Assembly (NCBI GenBank): GCA_019637395.1
Contig: JAHBVR010000003.1
Coordinates: 62,001 to 126,000 of the forward strand
Reading direction: 5' to 3'
Source of the DNA: Vulcanimicrobiota bacterium
GTDB taxonomy: Bacteria; Vulcanimicrobiota; Xenobia; Xenobiales; JADMJV01
DNA length: 64,000 nt
A program made the position numbers and the translations under genes. Shown here piece by piece: positions 53,181-61,440 of this stretch; the stretch's first letter is position 1, and every line of letters starts with the position of its first letter. The notes below the pieces were generated by a model. The model saw only the letters and a list, made by a program, of their open reading frames with translations. It did no database searches and had not been told where the DNA came from.

Positions 53181-54932
53181 ATGCTCAGTGTTGAATCCAA
53201 ACCGGATTTGGCGGTGCAGCTACTGCATTTTCGGGAACTGGAGGAAGACGGCGAACTCCTCGATTATTTTCGGCTAAGGCACCTGGTCTATTGTAAGGAA
53301 GGCTACTTGGAGCCCCGGACCCTGGCCGTAGACCTGGACGCCTTCGACTGCCGCAGTCGCTTTGTGGGAGCCTTCGTTTCAGGCAGGCTGGTAGCCGGGG
53401 GTCGAATGATTCTTCCTGGCGAGGGACCCCACCGGGCCGTCCTTGAGCGACTCGCCGCCCAGGGGCACCTCCCTCAAATTGAGACCAGCTCGAGGACCTA
53501 CCATTCCCAGGAAATCTTTGACCTGAAGTCGGTCTTCAACTACTGCCGGGATGGCTCCAAGGTTCTGGTCGAATTTGGACGCTCCGTGGTCGCTCCTGAG
53601 CTGCGCAGCACCGGGTTGGGCCTGAAGCTGATCCATGCCTTGTATGGCCTGGCTCTGCACCGAGGCGTCGAGCTGGGCTTCGCGGCTGTGCCGCCCAAAC
53701 TCCGGGGCTTCTATCAAAAGTCGGGCTGCCGCATTCTCGATAACAAAGGGGTGGGGAGCTACGATGGGATCACGACTGATCTGATTCCGCTGGTGATCGA
53801 CCTCAACCGGTTAGGCGGGGTTTTCCGGGTGGCTTACCGCGCGCGCCGCCACATAGCCCGCTACGGCTCCTGGCAGGTGTGTTCCGCGCCGCATTGTCTG
53901 GAGGAGCACCGCCATCGGCCCGAGGCCGCACCCTCCGGACAATCTTTGGCCGAGCGCTTGCCCGCCGTCGAAGTCCACGGTTGGGAACCCGCCCTAGAGC
54001 GTTTGCCCATGCTGCGCGAAGGCTTGCACCTGCACGACGAAACTCTGCGCGACGGTTTGCAGTCACCCTCGGTGAGCGATCCGTCCCTTGAGGCCAAAGG
54101 CCGCTTTTTGGACTGGCTGCTGGAGTTGGGCATTCACACGGCCAATCTGGGTCTGCCCGGGGCCGGAGGGCGAGTCTATCAACATGCCGAGGAACTCGTC
54201 TGCCAGGTGGCCCGGCGGGGGCTTCCCTTGAAGGTCACCTGCGCCGGCCGCACCCACCAGGAGGATGTGCTGGCCATTGCGCGCATCGCGCACAAGGCCG
54301 GCATCGAGGTGGAAGCGGGCCTGTTCCTGGGTTGCAGCCCCCTCCGCCAGTTGTGCGAGCAATGGGACCTGCAGCGACTTTTGGAGCTGGCCGACCAGGC
54401 GATCCGTCTGGCCGTGTCCGAGGGGCTGCCGGTCATGTTCGTGACCGAAGATACCAGCCGCACCCCTCCTCGTATCCTGGAGTCGTTGTATCACGCCGCC
54501 GTGCAGGCGGGGGCCTCCGCCATCTGTATCACCGACACGGCGGGACATGCTACTCCTCACGGCGCCTTCCAACTGGTCCGGTTCGTGCGCGACTTCGTTC
54601 ACAAACACAACTATCGGGTCCGATTGGATTGGCACGGTCATAACGACCGGGGCCTGGCGGTGGCCAATTGCCTGGCCGCCATCGAGGCCGGGGCCGACCG
54701 GGTGCACGCCACCGCCCTGGGGGTGGGCGAGCGGGTGGGCAGCGCTTCCATGGAAAGGCTCTTGCTCCAATTGCACCGGCTCTCCGGCCGGCCGCTGAAA
54801 CTGCCCGCTTTGCGCGGCTATTTAGGTTGGGCCGCGCGCCACCTCGAGCAAGCCATTCCGACCGACCTGGTGGGCTTGCTAAACGAACAGAATGATTTGG
54901 AGGGAATCAGCCATGACTCTGCAGTGGCATAA
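53181..54932 (+). CDS. Autoinducer-synthase-like acyltransferase fused to HMGL/isopropylmalate-synthase barrel
   Basis: 583 residues, two domains. Residues 20-210 look like a FeeM/LuxI-type N-acyl transferase (YFRLRHLVYCKEGYLEP, DLDAFDCRSRFVGAF, VAGGRMILPG, ELRSTGLGLKLIHALYGL). Residues ~280-545 are an HMGL barrel with metal and catalytic residues: LHLHDETLRDGLQ (Arg290-Asp291), VTEDTSRTPP, WHGHNDRGLAVAN (His485, His487, Asp489), and GVGERVGSASMERL. The usual isopropylmalate C-terminal lid is absent here but present in the next gene. Such a barrel condenses acyl-CoA with a 2-keto acid, and the first domain could attach an acyl chain. GGAGGA lies 8 bp before the ATG. Overlaps the next gene by 20 bp. 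The product is unknown. Confidence 0.85.
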   Translation: MLSVESKPDLAVQLLHFRELEEDGELLDYFRLRHLVYCKEGYLEPRTLAVDLDAFDCRSRFVGAFVSGRLVAGGRMILPGEGPHRAVLERLAAQGHLPQIETSSRTYHSQEIFDLKSVFNYCRDGSKVLVEFGRSVVAPELRSTGLGLKLIHALYGLALHRGVELGFAAVPPKLRGFYQKSGCRILDNKGVGSYDGITTDLIPLVIDLNRLGGVFRVAYRARRHIARYGSWQVCSAPHCLEEHRHRPEAAPSGQSLAERLPAVEVHGWEPALERLPMLREGLHLHDETLRDGLQSPSVSDPSLEAKGRFLDWLLELGIHTANLGLPGAGGRVYQHAEELVCQVARRGLPLKVTCAGRTHQEDVLAIARIAHKAGIEVEAGLFLGCSPLRQLCEQWDLQRLLELADQAIRLAVSEGLPVMFVTEDTSRTPPRILESLYHAAVQAGASAICITDTAGHATPHGAFQLVRFVRDFVHKHNYRVRLDWHGHNDRGLAVANCLAAIEAGADRVHATALGVGERVGSASMERLLLQLHRLSGRPLKLPALRGYLGWAARHLEQAIPTDLVGLLNEQNDLEGISHDSAVA

Positions 54933-56067
54933 CTGGAATGCTCAGGAACTACCCCCGCGTCCGCAACTGCTGGACGCGACTTTAAGCGAACTTGCGGCCG
55001 ACCCGCATATGCCCAGTCCGACCTGGGAGCAGGCCCTGGCCTGGATCAAACTCGGGCGCGAAATCGGGATTCACCACTTTGAACTGATGACATTGAATAG
55101 CCTGACGGAGGTGGAAAGCTGTTGCCGATGGCTGGATGCCATCGCCGCTCAGGCACCGGCCGAGGGGTGGGTTTTGAGCCTGCGGGAACGCTGTCCCTGG
55201 CCGGAACGCTTGATGCACCGCGTCCAGCGCCTGGGGCAGCCGCTGGAGGTGCGTTGGATTCCGGATTCGCCCGACCCCGATCTGACCAGCTGCCGGCGGC
55301 TCGCCGATCTGGGTGTGGCGGTTTCGCTGGTCATCCCCGACGCGCACCAGTTGGACCCGATCCGTCTTAATCGGTGGGTGATGCGCGCTCGCCACGCCGG
55401 CGTGGCCATCGTGGAAATCACCGGGCGCGGCGGAGCACCCTGGCGCTCGGGGATTCAAGCCTTGCTGCAATTCGTAAAGGGCATTGTGGTTCATGAACGT
55501 TTACGGCTGACCTGGTCGTCCGACCACGGTTTCGGCCTCGCCCTCAGCCAGGCGTTGGAGGCCTGGCATAGCGGAGCGGACCGCCTGCGCTGCAGCCTGT
55601 TCGGTTGCGGAGTTCAGGGAAATGCTCCGCTGGAATTGCTGCTGGTCAACCTCGATCTCGAATTCCCCGAGCCGGATAAGGACCTGACCTGCCTGGCCGA
55701 GCTGTGTCGCTTCGGCGAAGAAGAGTTTGACCTGGAAGCGGGCAATGAATATCCGGTCTTCGGTCGCGACGCCTTTCGCACGGCCACCGGCGTCCATGCC
55801 GCCGCCATTGTAAAGGCCCTGGCCGCAGGCCAGCGAGAGCTCGCCGATCTGGTATACTCTTCGGTCCGCGCCTCGCGCCTGGGACTGGCCCAGCGGATCG
55901 AGGTCGGCCCGATGTCGGGAAAGGCCAACCTCAAGTTCTGGCTGGATGGCCAGGGCCTACCTCACGATGCGAAGCTGATGGAATCGATGCTCTTGGAAGT
56001 GAAGCAGAGAGCCCACGTGCTGACCGATCTGGAGTTGATCGATCTCTATCATAGCCTGGCGGCCTAA
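54913..56067 (+). CDS. Isopropylmalate-synthase-like protein with dead barrel and intact C-terminal region
   Basis: 384 residues. The N-terminal barrel aligns with 2-isopropylmalate synthase but has lost the chemistry: LLDATLSELAA replaces the LRDGxQ strand, and TWSSDHGFGLALS (residues 200-212) replaces the HxHND metal site. The C-terminal part (275-345) is well kept: YPVFGRDAFRTATGVHAAAI, ADLVYSSVRASRLGLAQ and IEVGPMSGKANLKFWL. The preceding protein has the reverse situation (working barrel, no C-terminal region), so they may combine as a heteromeric enzyme. ATG 54913 with GGAGGG 9 bp before it lies inside the end of the upstream gene. Ends 4 bp inside the convergent regulator. Confidence 0.82.
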   Translation: MTLQWHNWNAQELPPRPQLLDATLSELAADPHMPSPTWEQALAWIKLGREIGIHHFELMTLNSLTEVESCCRWLDAIAAQAPAEGWVLSLRERCPWPERLMHRVQRLGQPLEVRWIPDSPDPDLTSCRRLADLGVAVSLVIPDAHQLDPIRLNRWVMRARHAGVAIVEITGRGGAPWRSGIQALLQFVKGIVVHERLRLTWSSDHGFGLALSQALEAWHSGADRLRCSLFGCGVQGNAPLELLLVNLDLEFPEPDKDLTCLAELCRFGEEEFDLEAGNEYPVFGRDAFRTATGVHAAAIVKALAAGQRELADLVYSSVRASRLGLAQRIEVGPMSGKANLKFWLDGQGLPHDAKLMESMLLEVKQRAHVLTDLELIDLYHSLAA

Positions 56068-59000
56068 AGGCCTCCCGGCGGCAGAAAGAGAGTCTCGACC
56101 AGGGCACGGGTGGAAGGTTGGGGCTCAACCCCGAACGAGTCTTTGAGACGAGTGCGAAAGGCTTCGTACTCGCGATGGGCGCCCATTCGATCGCCGAGCT
56201 TTTCGTAACAGCGAAAGACCTTCTGAAAGACCCGCTCTTGCGGCTCTTCGGAGTCCAGGAGCTTGCGGTAGCGCTGCAAGGCGTCGTCCACCAAGCCCTG
56301 GGAGAGGAAAAAATCGGCCGCCGCCTCCAGCGACTCTTGGAAGAGCTCGCGGATTTCGCGCCGACGCCAATCCAGCCAATCTTCGTAGAGGTCGTCTTGC
56401 AGAAGGTCCCCTTGATAGAGTTGTTCGGCCCGCGCCAGCAAATTGAGCGCTTCGCGCGTATCGCCCGCTCGCAACAACTCCTGTCCCTGCCGGCTGCAGC
56501 GCTCGAATTCGAGCACATCCACTTCGACCTCCCCGGGATTGCAAAAGCGGTAGCCGTCGACCAGGCGCGGAAACAGAATCTGGGTTCCCAGATACCGGCG
56601 CAAGGCCGACACGTGGGTGGCCAGATTGTGGCGCCCTTTCTCCGGGTCCGCGCCGGGCCAGAAGATGTCGATCACTTTGTCGCTGGCCACCACCCGGTCG
56701 GCGTGGGCCAGGAAGTACTTCAAGAGCTTCAAGGCCAGCGGTCGAATCGCTCGGACGTAGTCGAGGTTGTCGCCTTCCATGGAGATGCGCAGCGGCCCCA
56801 GGCACGAGATCTGCAGGCGGCTTCCCGTCTCCGCGATCTTCAACGACTTCTTGGCCGCTTCGCGCACCTCTTCGTCGCTGTCGCTGCGGTAGAGATCGCG
56901 CAGCAGTCCGCGCAGGTGTTCCTTGGTGGTGCCCCCCAGATACTGGATGGCCACTTTGCGGATGGCCGGATCGCCGTGTTGCAACAATTCCTCCATACTT
57001 TCGGCCCAGCGGCCGCTGAGCCGGGCCAGCAGCTTCTCGGCGGCTTCCACCTCCACCCGGTAGGCCAGCGCCGCCACCAACAGGGGCACCGAGATGTTCC
57101 AGGAGTCGGTGACCCAGTAGGCGGCATAATCGTTGGCCAAGGTCATGCTCAGGGCGGCCCTCAGAGAGGTGCGTATCTTGACCGGCGATTTGCGCAAGAA
57201 ATGCACCCAGGCCATCACCTGATGGGATTTCATGGTCCAGAATTTCGCCTGAGCTTCTTCACAGAGCCGCAAATTGAGGGAAAGCCGGTGTTCGGCCTCG
57301 GCCAGGTCGCCCATTTGAGCCAGGGCGAAGGCCAGACTGACAAAACACTCCGGAGCGTACATGCCAGAACCGTTCAAGAGCAGGGCGCGGTCCATTTCCT
57401 CGGCGTCGACCCGGGCCTGCCCGTAGTTTTGCTCGAAACTGTTCAAGAGCATGCGGTGGCGGAAGAAATACGGCTTGAACTGGGCGGGGATCTCTCCTTG
57501 CGACATTTTGTCCAGCACCAGGCGGCATTCGCCTCGGGCTCCGCTCTCCAGATAACCATGTCCGCGCAGACACTCCAGGCCTTTTTCCACGTAGCTGTGA
57601 CCGGCCCGCCGCGCCTGGATCAAGGTTTCATCGATCAGGGCCATGGCACGCTCAGGGTCGCCCAGCACAATCAGCACCAGCGCCTTATTCATGGCCAGTT
57701 GATAGAGAACCATGGGCCAACCCAGCCGGGTGAAGAAGTCGATGCCCTCGTTCAGGATACGCAAGGCCTGATCGAAATTCCCCTGGGGAAAGTGATAGAC
57801 GAATCCGTAGGTAAGGCAGGCCCAACTGATGGCCCGAGGGTCCTTGGATTCATAGGCGAGCGCGTGGCTGGAGCGCAGGAGCTGATAACCACGCTCCCAA
57901 TCCTGTCCCGAGTTGATCAAAGTGGCACCCAGCCAGGATTGCAACATGGAGCGCATGGCGATGTTGTCTTCGGGACACAGCCGGAGCCCCTCTTCACAAG
58001 TCTGCAACAGCTGCTTGCTCTCACCGTATTTGATGTAGCAAAGGCTCAGTTTCTCCAGGACGGCAGCCAGTTGAGCGCTTTGACCGTTGACTCGATAGAG
58101 TTCCAAAGCCGTTCGGTAGCCCTCCACGGCCCTGGGCCACTCTCCTTCCAGGTCGAACAACTCGGAGTGCAGCACGATCAGACCGGGACGCCCATGGCGC
58201 AGGGCCGCGGGGAGCGTCTCCAACCAGCGCGAGATACTGCTGCGCAGTCCTTTGTGCAGCAGTTCACTGCCCACTCTCTCCAGCATCTGGGCGGCCAGCT
58301 CCATATCGCCGCAGGCCAGGTAGTGAGGAATGGACGAGACCACCTCGCCGTGCTCGAAGAGCCATTCGGCCACGCGCAGGTGGAGGGATTCCATCAAGCC
58401 GCGCCCATGATCCATTCTCAATTTGCTGCGCAAGAAGTCGCGGAAGAGGTGATGGTAGCGAAACCAGTTGCCCTCGCGGTCAAGGTCGACCAGAAAGAGC
58501 CGAGAGGTCTTGAGATAGGCCACCATCTCCACCGAGTCGATGGAGGGGAGCATTTCCTGGGCCAGGGCGGCGTTGAAACATTCCGGCAGAGCGGTAAACT
58601 TGAGAAACTCCTGGACTTTGGCGGGCTGGGCGTCGAAGACCTCGGTGGCCAGGTAATCGTAGATGCTGGAGTCGGCTCCTTGCAGGTCGGTGATATAGCG
58701 GCGCACTTCGCGCGGGGCGCGGTGGCGGATGGCCTGAGCCACCAGTTGCAGGCCGGTCGCCCAGCCTTCCGTCTTTTCCACCACCGCCGAGACCAGATCG
58801 TCGTCGAGCGGCTGATTCCAAATGTCGCGAAACAGCTCTGCGGTCTCTTGCGGCGTGAAGCGCAAATTCTCTTGGTGCACTTCGGTAAGCAGGCGCTTGG
58901 ATCGCAGCCAGGCCAGGGGAAGGTCGGGCTGGTCGCGACTGGTCATCAGCAGGGTCAAATTGTTGGGTCCCCGTCGCAGCACCGTTTTGAAGAACCCATT

Positions 59001-59435
59001 GATGACCGGCTGCGGATCGACCAGGTGATAGTCGTCGAGCACGATCGCTACCGGTTTGCCATATTCGACGATTTCGTTGATGAAAAAGGCCGACAGGCTG
59101 GCCAGGTCGCCCATTTCGCCAGCCGCACCGTACCGATTGCGTGTCTTCTCCGCGGAGCCGGGAAATGTGAGACAGAGAGCCTCGAGAAAGTAATTGAGGA
59201 ATACCTGGGGGTCCTGATCTTCCTCGCCCAGGCCCAGCCAGGCCGCCTTATGCGGACGCTGGGAGAGAAAGTCGGCCATCAAGGTGCTTTTTCCCGAACC
59301 GGCCGGGCCGGTGACCATCACCAGGCGGGCCCGCTGGTCTCGGTTGAGTTCGCGCAACAGACGAGTTCGGTTTAAGCAACGCAGCGCGACCTGGCTGGGA
59401 TGGAGTTTGGTCTGCAAGAACACGGGGGAATCCAA
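56064..59435 (-). CDS. Large STAND ATPase/BTAD transcriptional regulator (MalT/AfsR-like)
   Basis: 1123 residues. N-terminal ATPase: P-loop VTGPAGSGKSTLMADF, Walker B AIVLDDYHLVDP, and MTSRDQPDLPLAWLRSKRL, typical of MalT-type STAND proteins. A long TPR-rich middle follows (residues ~350-820, for example AHALAYESKDPRAISWACLT). The C-terminal ~270 residues form a winged-helix DNA-binding part (LQISCLGPLRI, LKLLKYFLAHADRVVASDKV, HNLATHVSALRRYLG) and a BTAD domain ending VEPQPSTRALVETLFL. It should bind DNA when an inducer switches its ATPase. It faces the acyltransferase unit tail-to-tail, and a small ligand made there is an attractive but untested input. Confidence 0.93.
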   Translation of the reverse strand: MDSPVFLQTKLHPSQVALRCLNRTRLLRELNRDQRARLVMVTGPAGSGKSTLMADFLSQRPHKAAWLGLGEEDQDPQVFLNYFLEALCLTFPGSAEKTRNRYGAAGEMGDLASLSAFFINEIVEYGKPVAIVLDDYHLVDPQPVINGFFKTVLRRGPNNLTLLMTSRDQPDLPLAWLRSKRLLTEVHQENLRFTPQETAELFRDIWNQPLDDDLVSAVVEKTEGWATGLQLVAQAIRHRAPREVRRYITDLQGADSSIYDYLATEVFDAQPAKVQEFLKFTALPECFNAALAQEMLPSIDSVEMVAYLKTSRLFLVDLDREGNWFRYHHLFRDFLRSKLRMDHGRGLMESLHLRVAEWLFEHGEVVSSIPHYLACGDMELAAQMLERVGSELLHKGLRSSISRWLETLPAALRHGRPGLIVLHSELFDLEGEWPRAVEGYRTALELYRVNGQSAQLAAVLEKLSLCYIKYGESKQLLQTCEEGLRLCPEDNIAMRSMLQSWLGATLINSGQDWERGYQLLRSSHALAYESKDPRAISWACLTYGFVYHFPQGNFDQALRILNEGIDFFTRLGWPMVLYQLAMNKALVLIVLGDPERAMALIDETLIQARRAGHSYVEKGLECLRGHGYLESGARGECRLVLDKMSQGEIPAQFKPYFFRHRMLLNSFEQNYGQARVDAEEMDRALLLNGSGMYAPECFVSLAFALAQMGDLAEAEHRLSLNLRLCEEAQAKFWTMKSHQVMAWVHFLRKSPVKIRTSLRAALSMTLANDYAAYWVTDSWNISVPLLVAALAYRVEVEAAEKLLARLSGRWAESMEELLQHGDPAIRKVAIQYLGGTTKEHLRGLLRDLYRSDSDEEVREAAKKSLKIAETGSRLQISCLGPLRISMEGDNLDYVRAIRPLALKLLKYFLAHADRVVASDKVIDIFWPGADPEKGRHNLATHVSALRRYLGTQILFPRLVDGYRFCNPGEVEVDVLEFERCSRQGQELLRAGDTREALNLLARAEQLYQGDLLQDDLYEDWLDWRRREIRELFQESLEAAADFFLSQGLVDDALQRYRKLLDSEEPQERVFQKVFRCYEKLGDRMGAHREYEAFRTRLKDSFGVEPQPSTRALVETLFLPPGGL

Positions 59436-59495
59436 TGAAATAGGCCTCTCACGCTTAAGAATTCATAGCAGTATAGCACGGCCCCCAAAATAAAA

Positions 59496-59511
59496 TGTAC
59501 CGATCGGTGCA
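59496..59511. promoter_or_regulatory. TGTACCGATCGGTGCA palindrome, candidate operator
   Basis: ACCGATCGGT (59499-59508) is a perfect 10-bp palindrome and the matching flanks TG/CA extend it to a nearly perfect 16-bp site. It lies in the 127-bp divergent gap between the STAND regulator and the nitroreductase, next to TAAAAT (59491-59496), a possible -10 box. Its form resembles TetR-type operators. No TetR gene is in the window. Confidence 0.5.
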
Positions 59512-59562
59512 GAAAGCGGCGTCCGCGAGGATTGTAGGGATTTGCAGAAGAAAGGCGTGGCC

Positions 59563-60204
59563 ATGGATATACACAGCATTGATCACCTTCTCACCACCAC
59601 CCGCAGCGTACGCAAGCGCCTGGACTTCGACCGGCCCGTCGAGCGCGAAGTCGTGGAAAAATGCCTGGAGCTGGCTCTGCAGGCGCCCACCGGCAGCAAT
59701 TTGCAAGGTTGGCGCTTCCTCATCGTCAGCGACGCCGACAAACGCAAAAAAATTGCCGACCTCTACCGCAAAGCTTTCAAAGTCTACGCCAATACGCCCA
59801 ACCCGCATCAACCCACCGACCAGTCCGACCCGCGCGTCCAGCAGCGCGACAAAGTGGTCACTTCGGCCGTCTACCTGGCCGAGAATATGTGGCGTGCTCC
59901 GCTGCTGGTGATTCCTTGCTATGAAGGCCGGGTGGAGGACCAGGGCGTGCTGGCCCAGGCCAGCTTTTACGGCTCCATTCTGCCGGCCGCCTGGTCGTTT
60001 ATGCTGGCCCTGCGCTCGCGCGGGCTGGGCACGGCCTGGACCACGCTGCATCTGATGCACGAAAAAGAAGCGGCTTCCCTTCTCGGCATTCCCGACAACG
60101 TGACCCAGACTTGCCTGCTCCCGGTAGCCTATTTTCAGGGTGAGGACTTCAAGCCGGCCAAACGCCTGCCGGTGCAGGACGTCATTGCCTACGACGGCTG
60201 GTGA
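59563..60204 (+). CDS. Nitroreductase-family flavoprotein
   Basis: 213 residues. TTTRSVRKRLDFDRPVEREV is the N-terminal FMN-binding strand; ALQAPTGSNLQGWRFLIVSD and ALRSRGLGTAWTTLHLMHE, GIPDNVTQTCLLPVAYFQGE are nitroreductase motifs. It should reduce nitroaromatics, quinones or another small acceptor with NAD(P)H and FMN. ATG 59563 has AAAGG about 8 bp upstream; TTG 59542 would overlap that site. Its tail overlaps a small leftward gene by 16 bp. Confidence 0.92.
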   Translation: MDIHSIDHLLTTTRSVRKRLDFDRPVEREVVEKCLELALQAPTGSNLQGWRFLIVSDADKRKKIADLYRKAFKVYANTPNPHQPTDQSDPRVQQRDKVVTSAVYLAENMWRAPLLVIPCYEGRVEDQGVLAQASFYGSILPAAWSFMLALRSRGLGTAWTTLHLMHEKEAASLLGIPDNVTQTCLLPVAYFQGEDFKPAKRLPVQDVIAYDGW

Positions 60205-60464
60205 AGAAGCTGCTGGTAGTCGGAACGTAGCTGGGTGAGGATGGCGCGGGCCTGGGCGGCCAGGTCGCGCCAGGCCTGGGGGTCATTGGCGGGGAGGGCT
60301 TGTTGCAGGCGAATGAGGCGGAGCCGGTCGGGATGGTTCAGGCCTTCGGGGGTGAGGAAATGGAGCATGGCCAGGGTGCCCCCGAAGATCATCTCGCATT
60401 CCACGATTTCCTGGTCGGGGTGGGTGAGCAGGCTGTCAATGCGGCGGGCTTGCGTGTAATTCAT
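60189..60464 (-). CDS. Small uncharacterised helical protein
   Basis: 91 residues, soluble. Family not recognised. Sequence features: ARRIDSLLTHPDQEIVECEM at the start, an Arg/Leu-rich middle (PDRLRLIRLQQALP) and AILTQLRSDYQQLLHQ at the end, all likely helical. ATG 60464 overlaps the stop of the preceding FliF-like gene (ATGA), strong support that it is real and coupled. The C-terminus overlaps the convergent nitroreductase by 16 bp. Confidence 0.7.
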   Translation of the reverse strand: MNYTQARRIDSLLTHPDQEIVECEMIFGGTLAMLHFLTPEGLNHPDRLRLIRLQQALPANDPQAWRDLAAQARAILTQLRSDYQQLLHQPS

Positions 60465-60922
60465 TGCTGGGTACGCACCACCTGGATTTGATCGCCGTTT
60501 TTGCGCTGCAATCCGAGCCCGGCTGCGAGCAGCGACACGATCTCCGGGCCGGGATCGCGATCGACCACTACGGCCACGTCGGTGCTCTCCAGCCACTCTT
60601 CCTGATGGGTTATCACCAGCTTGTGCGGCAACTCCAGTTTCTCGACGCGGGCTTCATTGGTGTACTTGCCCTGGTAGCCTTCATGCCTTTCCTGGGACTG
60701 GACGACAAAACCCTTGTCTCCTAATTGCTGGTCGCGCACGGTGCGCTGGCCTCGCCCGGAGTGGCGGGTGATCCATACGCGGGCATGGCCGCGCCCATAA
60801 TAACTATCGAGCAGACCCTGGGCTTTGCGTTGCAGCTCGGCTTCAGGATGGGCAGCGGGCTTTTGGAAATAGATCAGCGCGCAACTGAGCAGAACCAGAC
60901 AAAAGTGGAGCCAAATACGCAT
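60461..60922 (-). CDS. Small exported protein resembling a FliF/SctJ ring-building domain
   Basis: 153 residues. N-terminal signal or anchor MRIWLHFCLVLLSCALIYF. The rest resembles the C-terminal ring-building region of FliF by eye: HARVWITRHSGRGQRTVRDQ, YTNEARVEKLELPHKLV and TDVAVVVDRDPGPEIVSLLA, then GDQIQVV. FliF builds the MS ring of the flagellum, but no other flagellar or type III gene is in the window, so this may be a lone ring-forming envelope protein. The call is tentative. Coupled to the 91-residue gene by a 4-bp overlap. Confidence 0.5.
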   Translation of the reverse strand: MRIWLHFCLVLLSCALIYFQKPAAHPEAELQRKAQGLLDSYYGRGHARVWITRHSGRGQRTVRDQQLGDKGFVVQSQERHEGYQGKYTNEARVEKLELPHKLVITHQEEWLESTDVAVVVDRDPGPEIVSLLAAGLGLQRKNGDQIQVVRTQQ

Positions 60923-60980
60923 GGGGAGAGGTCTCCTAAGCGATGATTTACTCCCTCAGGCTAAGCAACGGCGTGGACCA

Positions 60981-61016
60981 AGTTGTTAAGAAAAATGCGC
61001 AATTTCTTGAACAACT
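60981..61016. terminator. AT-rich hairpin overlapping a stop codon
   Basis: AGTTGTTAAGAAA (60981-60993) pairs with TTTCTTGAACAACT (61003-61016), 13 bp with one bulged G and a 9-nt loop. It includes part of the stop of the HD-domain gene ending at 61015. The stem is AT-rich and has only three G-C pairs, so it may be a weak terminator or a protein site. Confidence 0.4.
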
Positions 61017-61437
61017 ACGACTGCAGCAAGTGCCAGGCTTCCCGGTATCGCTCCAGGCGTTCGTGATCTTTCGCAGCTAAAGGCACGGTCAGGCGGCGCA
61101 GATCGAGGTTGTCTTCCAGGTCGGCCAGCTTGACCAGGCGGGCCAACGGATGCTCGCGGGCCCGCAGGACAAAGTCCCGGTAACTCTCCTGTTCGCGCCG
61201 GGTAACGCCGAGCAGACCGTCCACAACTTCCTGAGAAAATCCCTCGGCCAGCAGCATTTCCGGGGTGACCGGGGTATCTTCCAGCAAGTCATGCATAACG
61301 GCCACCATCTGGGCCGGCGCTCCCTGACAGCGGGCCATCACCCGCAGCGGATGTAAAATGTAGGGCTGCCCCATCTTGTCCAGTTGGCCTTTGTGGTATT
61401 GCACAGCCAGTTCGATGGCCCGTTCCAAAGTCGCCAT
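61015..61437 (-). CDS. HD-domain hydrolase, small (p)ppGpp-hydrolase-like
   Basis: 140 residues. The metal-binding HD pattern is present: YHKGQLDKMGQPYILHPLRV, AVMHDLLEDT (His-Asp) and VKLADLEDNLDLRR. This matches the hydrolase half of RelA/SpoT and single-domain MESH1-type enzymes, which remove 3'-diphosphate from alarmones. No synthetase domain is attached. The gene starts 3 bp after the hybrid kinase stop in the same direction, so the two are likely cotranscribed. Confidence 0.85.
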   Translation of the reverse strand: MATLERAIELAVQYHKGQLDKMGQPYILHPLRVMARCQGAPAQMVAVMHDLLEDTPVTPEMLLAEGFSQEVVDGLLGVTRREQESYRDFVLRAREHPLARLVKLADLEDNLDLRRLTVPLAAKDHERLERYREAWHLLQS

Positions 61438-61440
61438 AGC

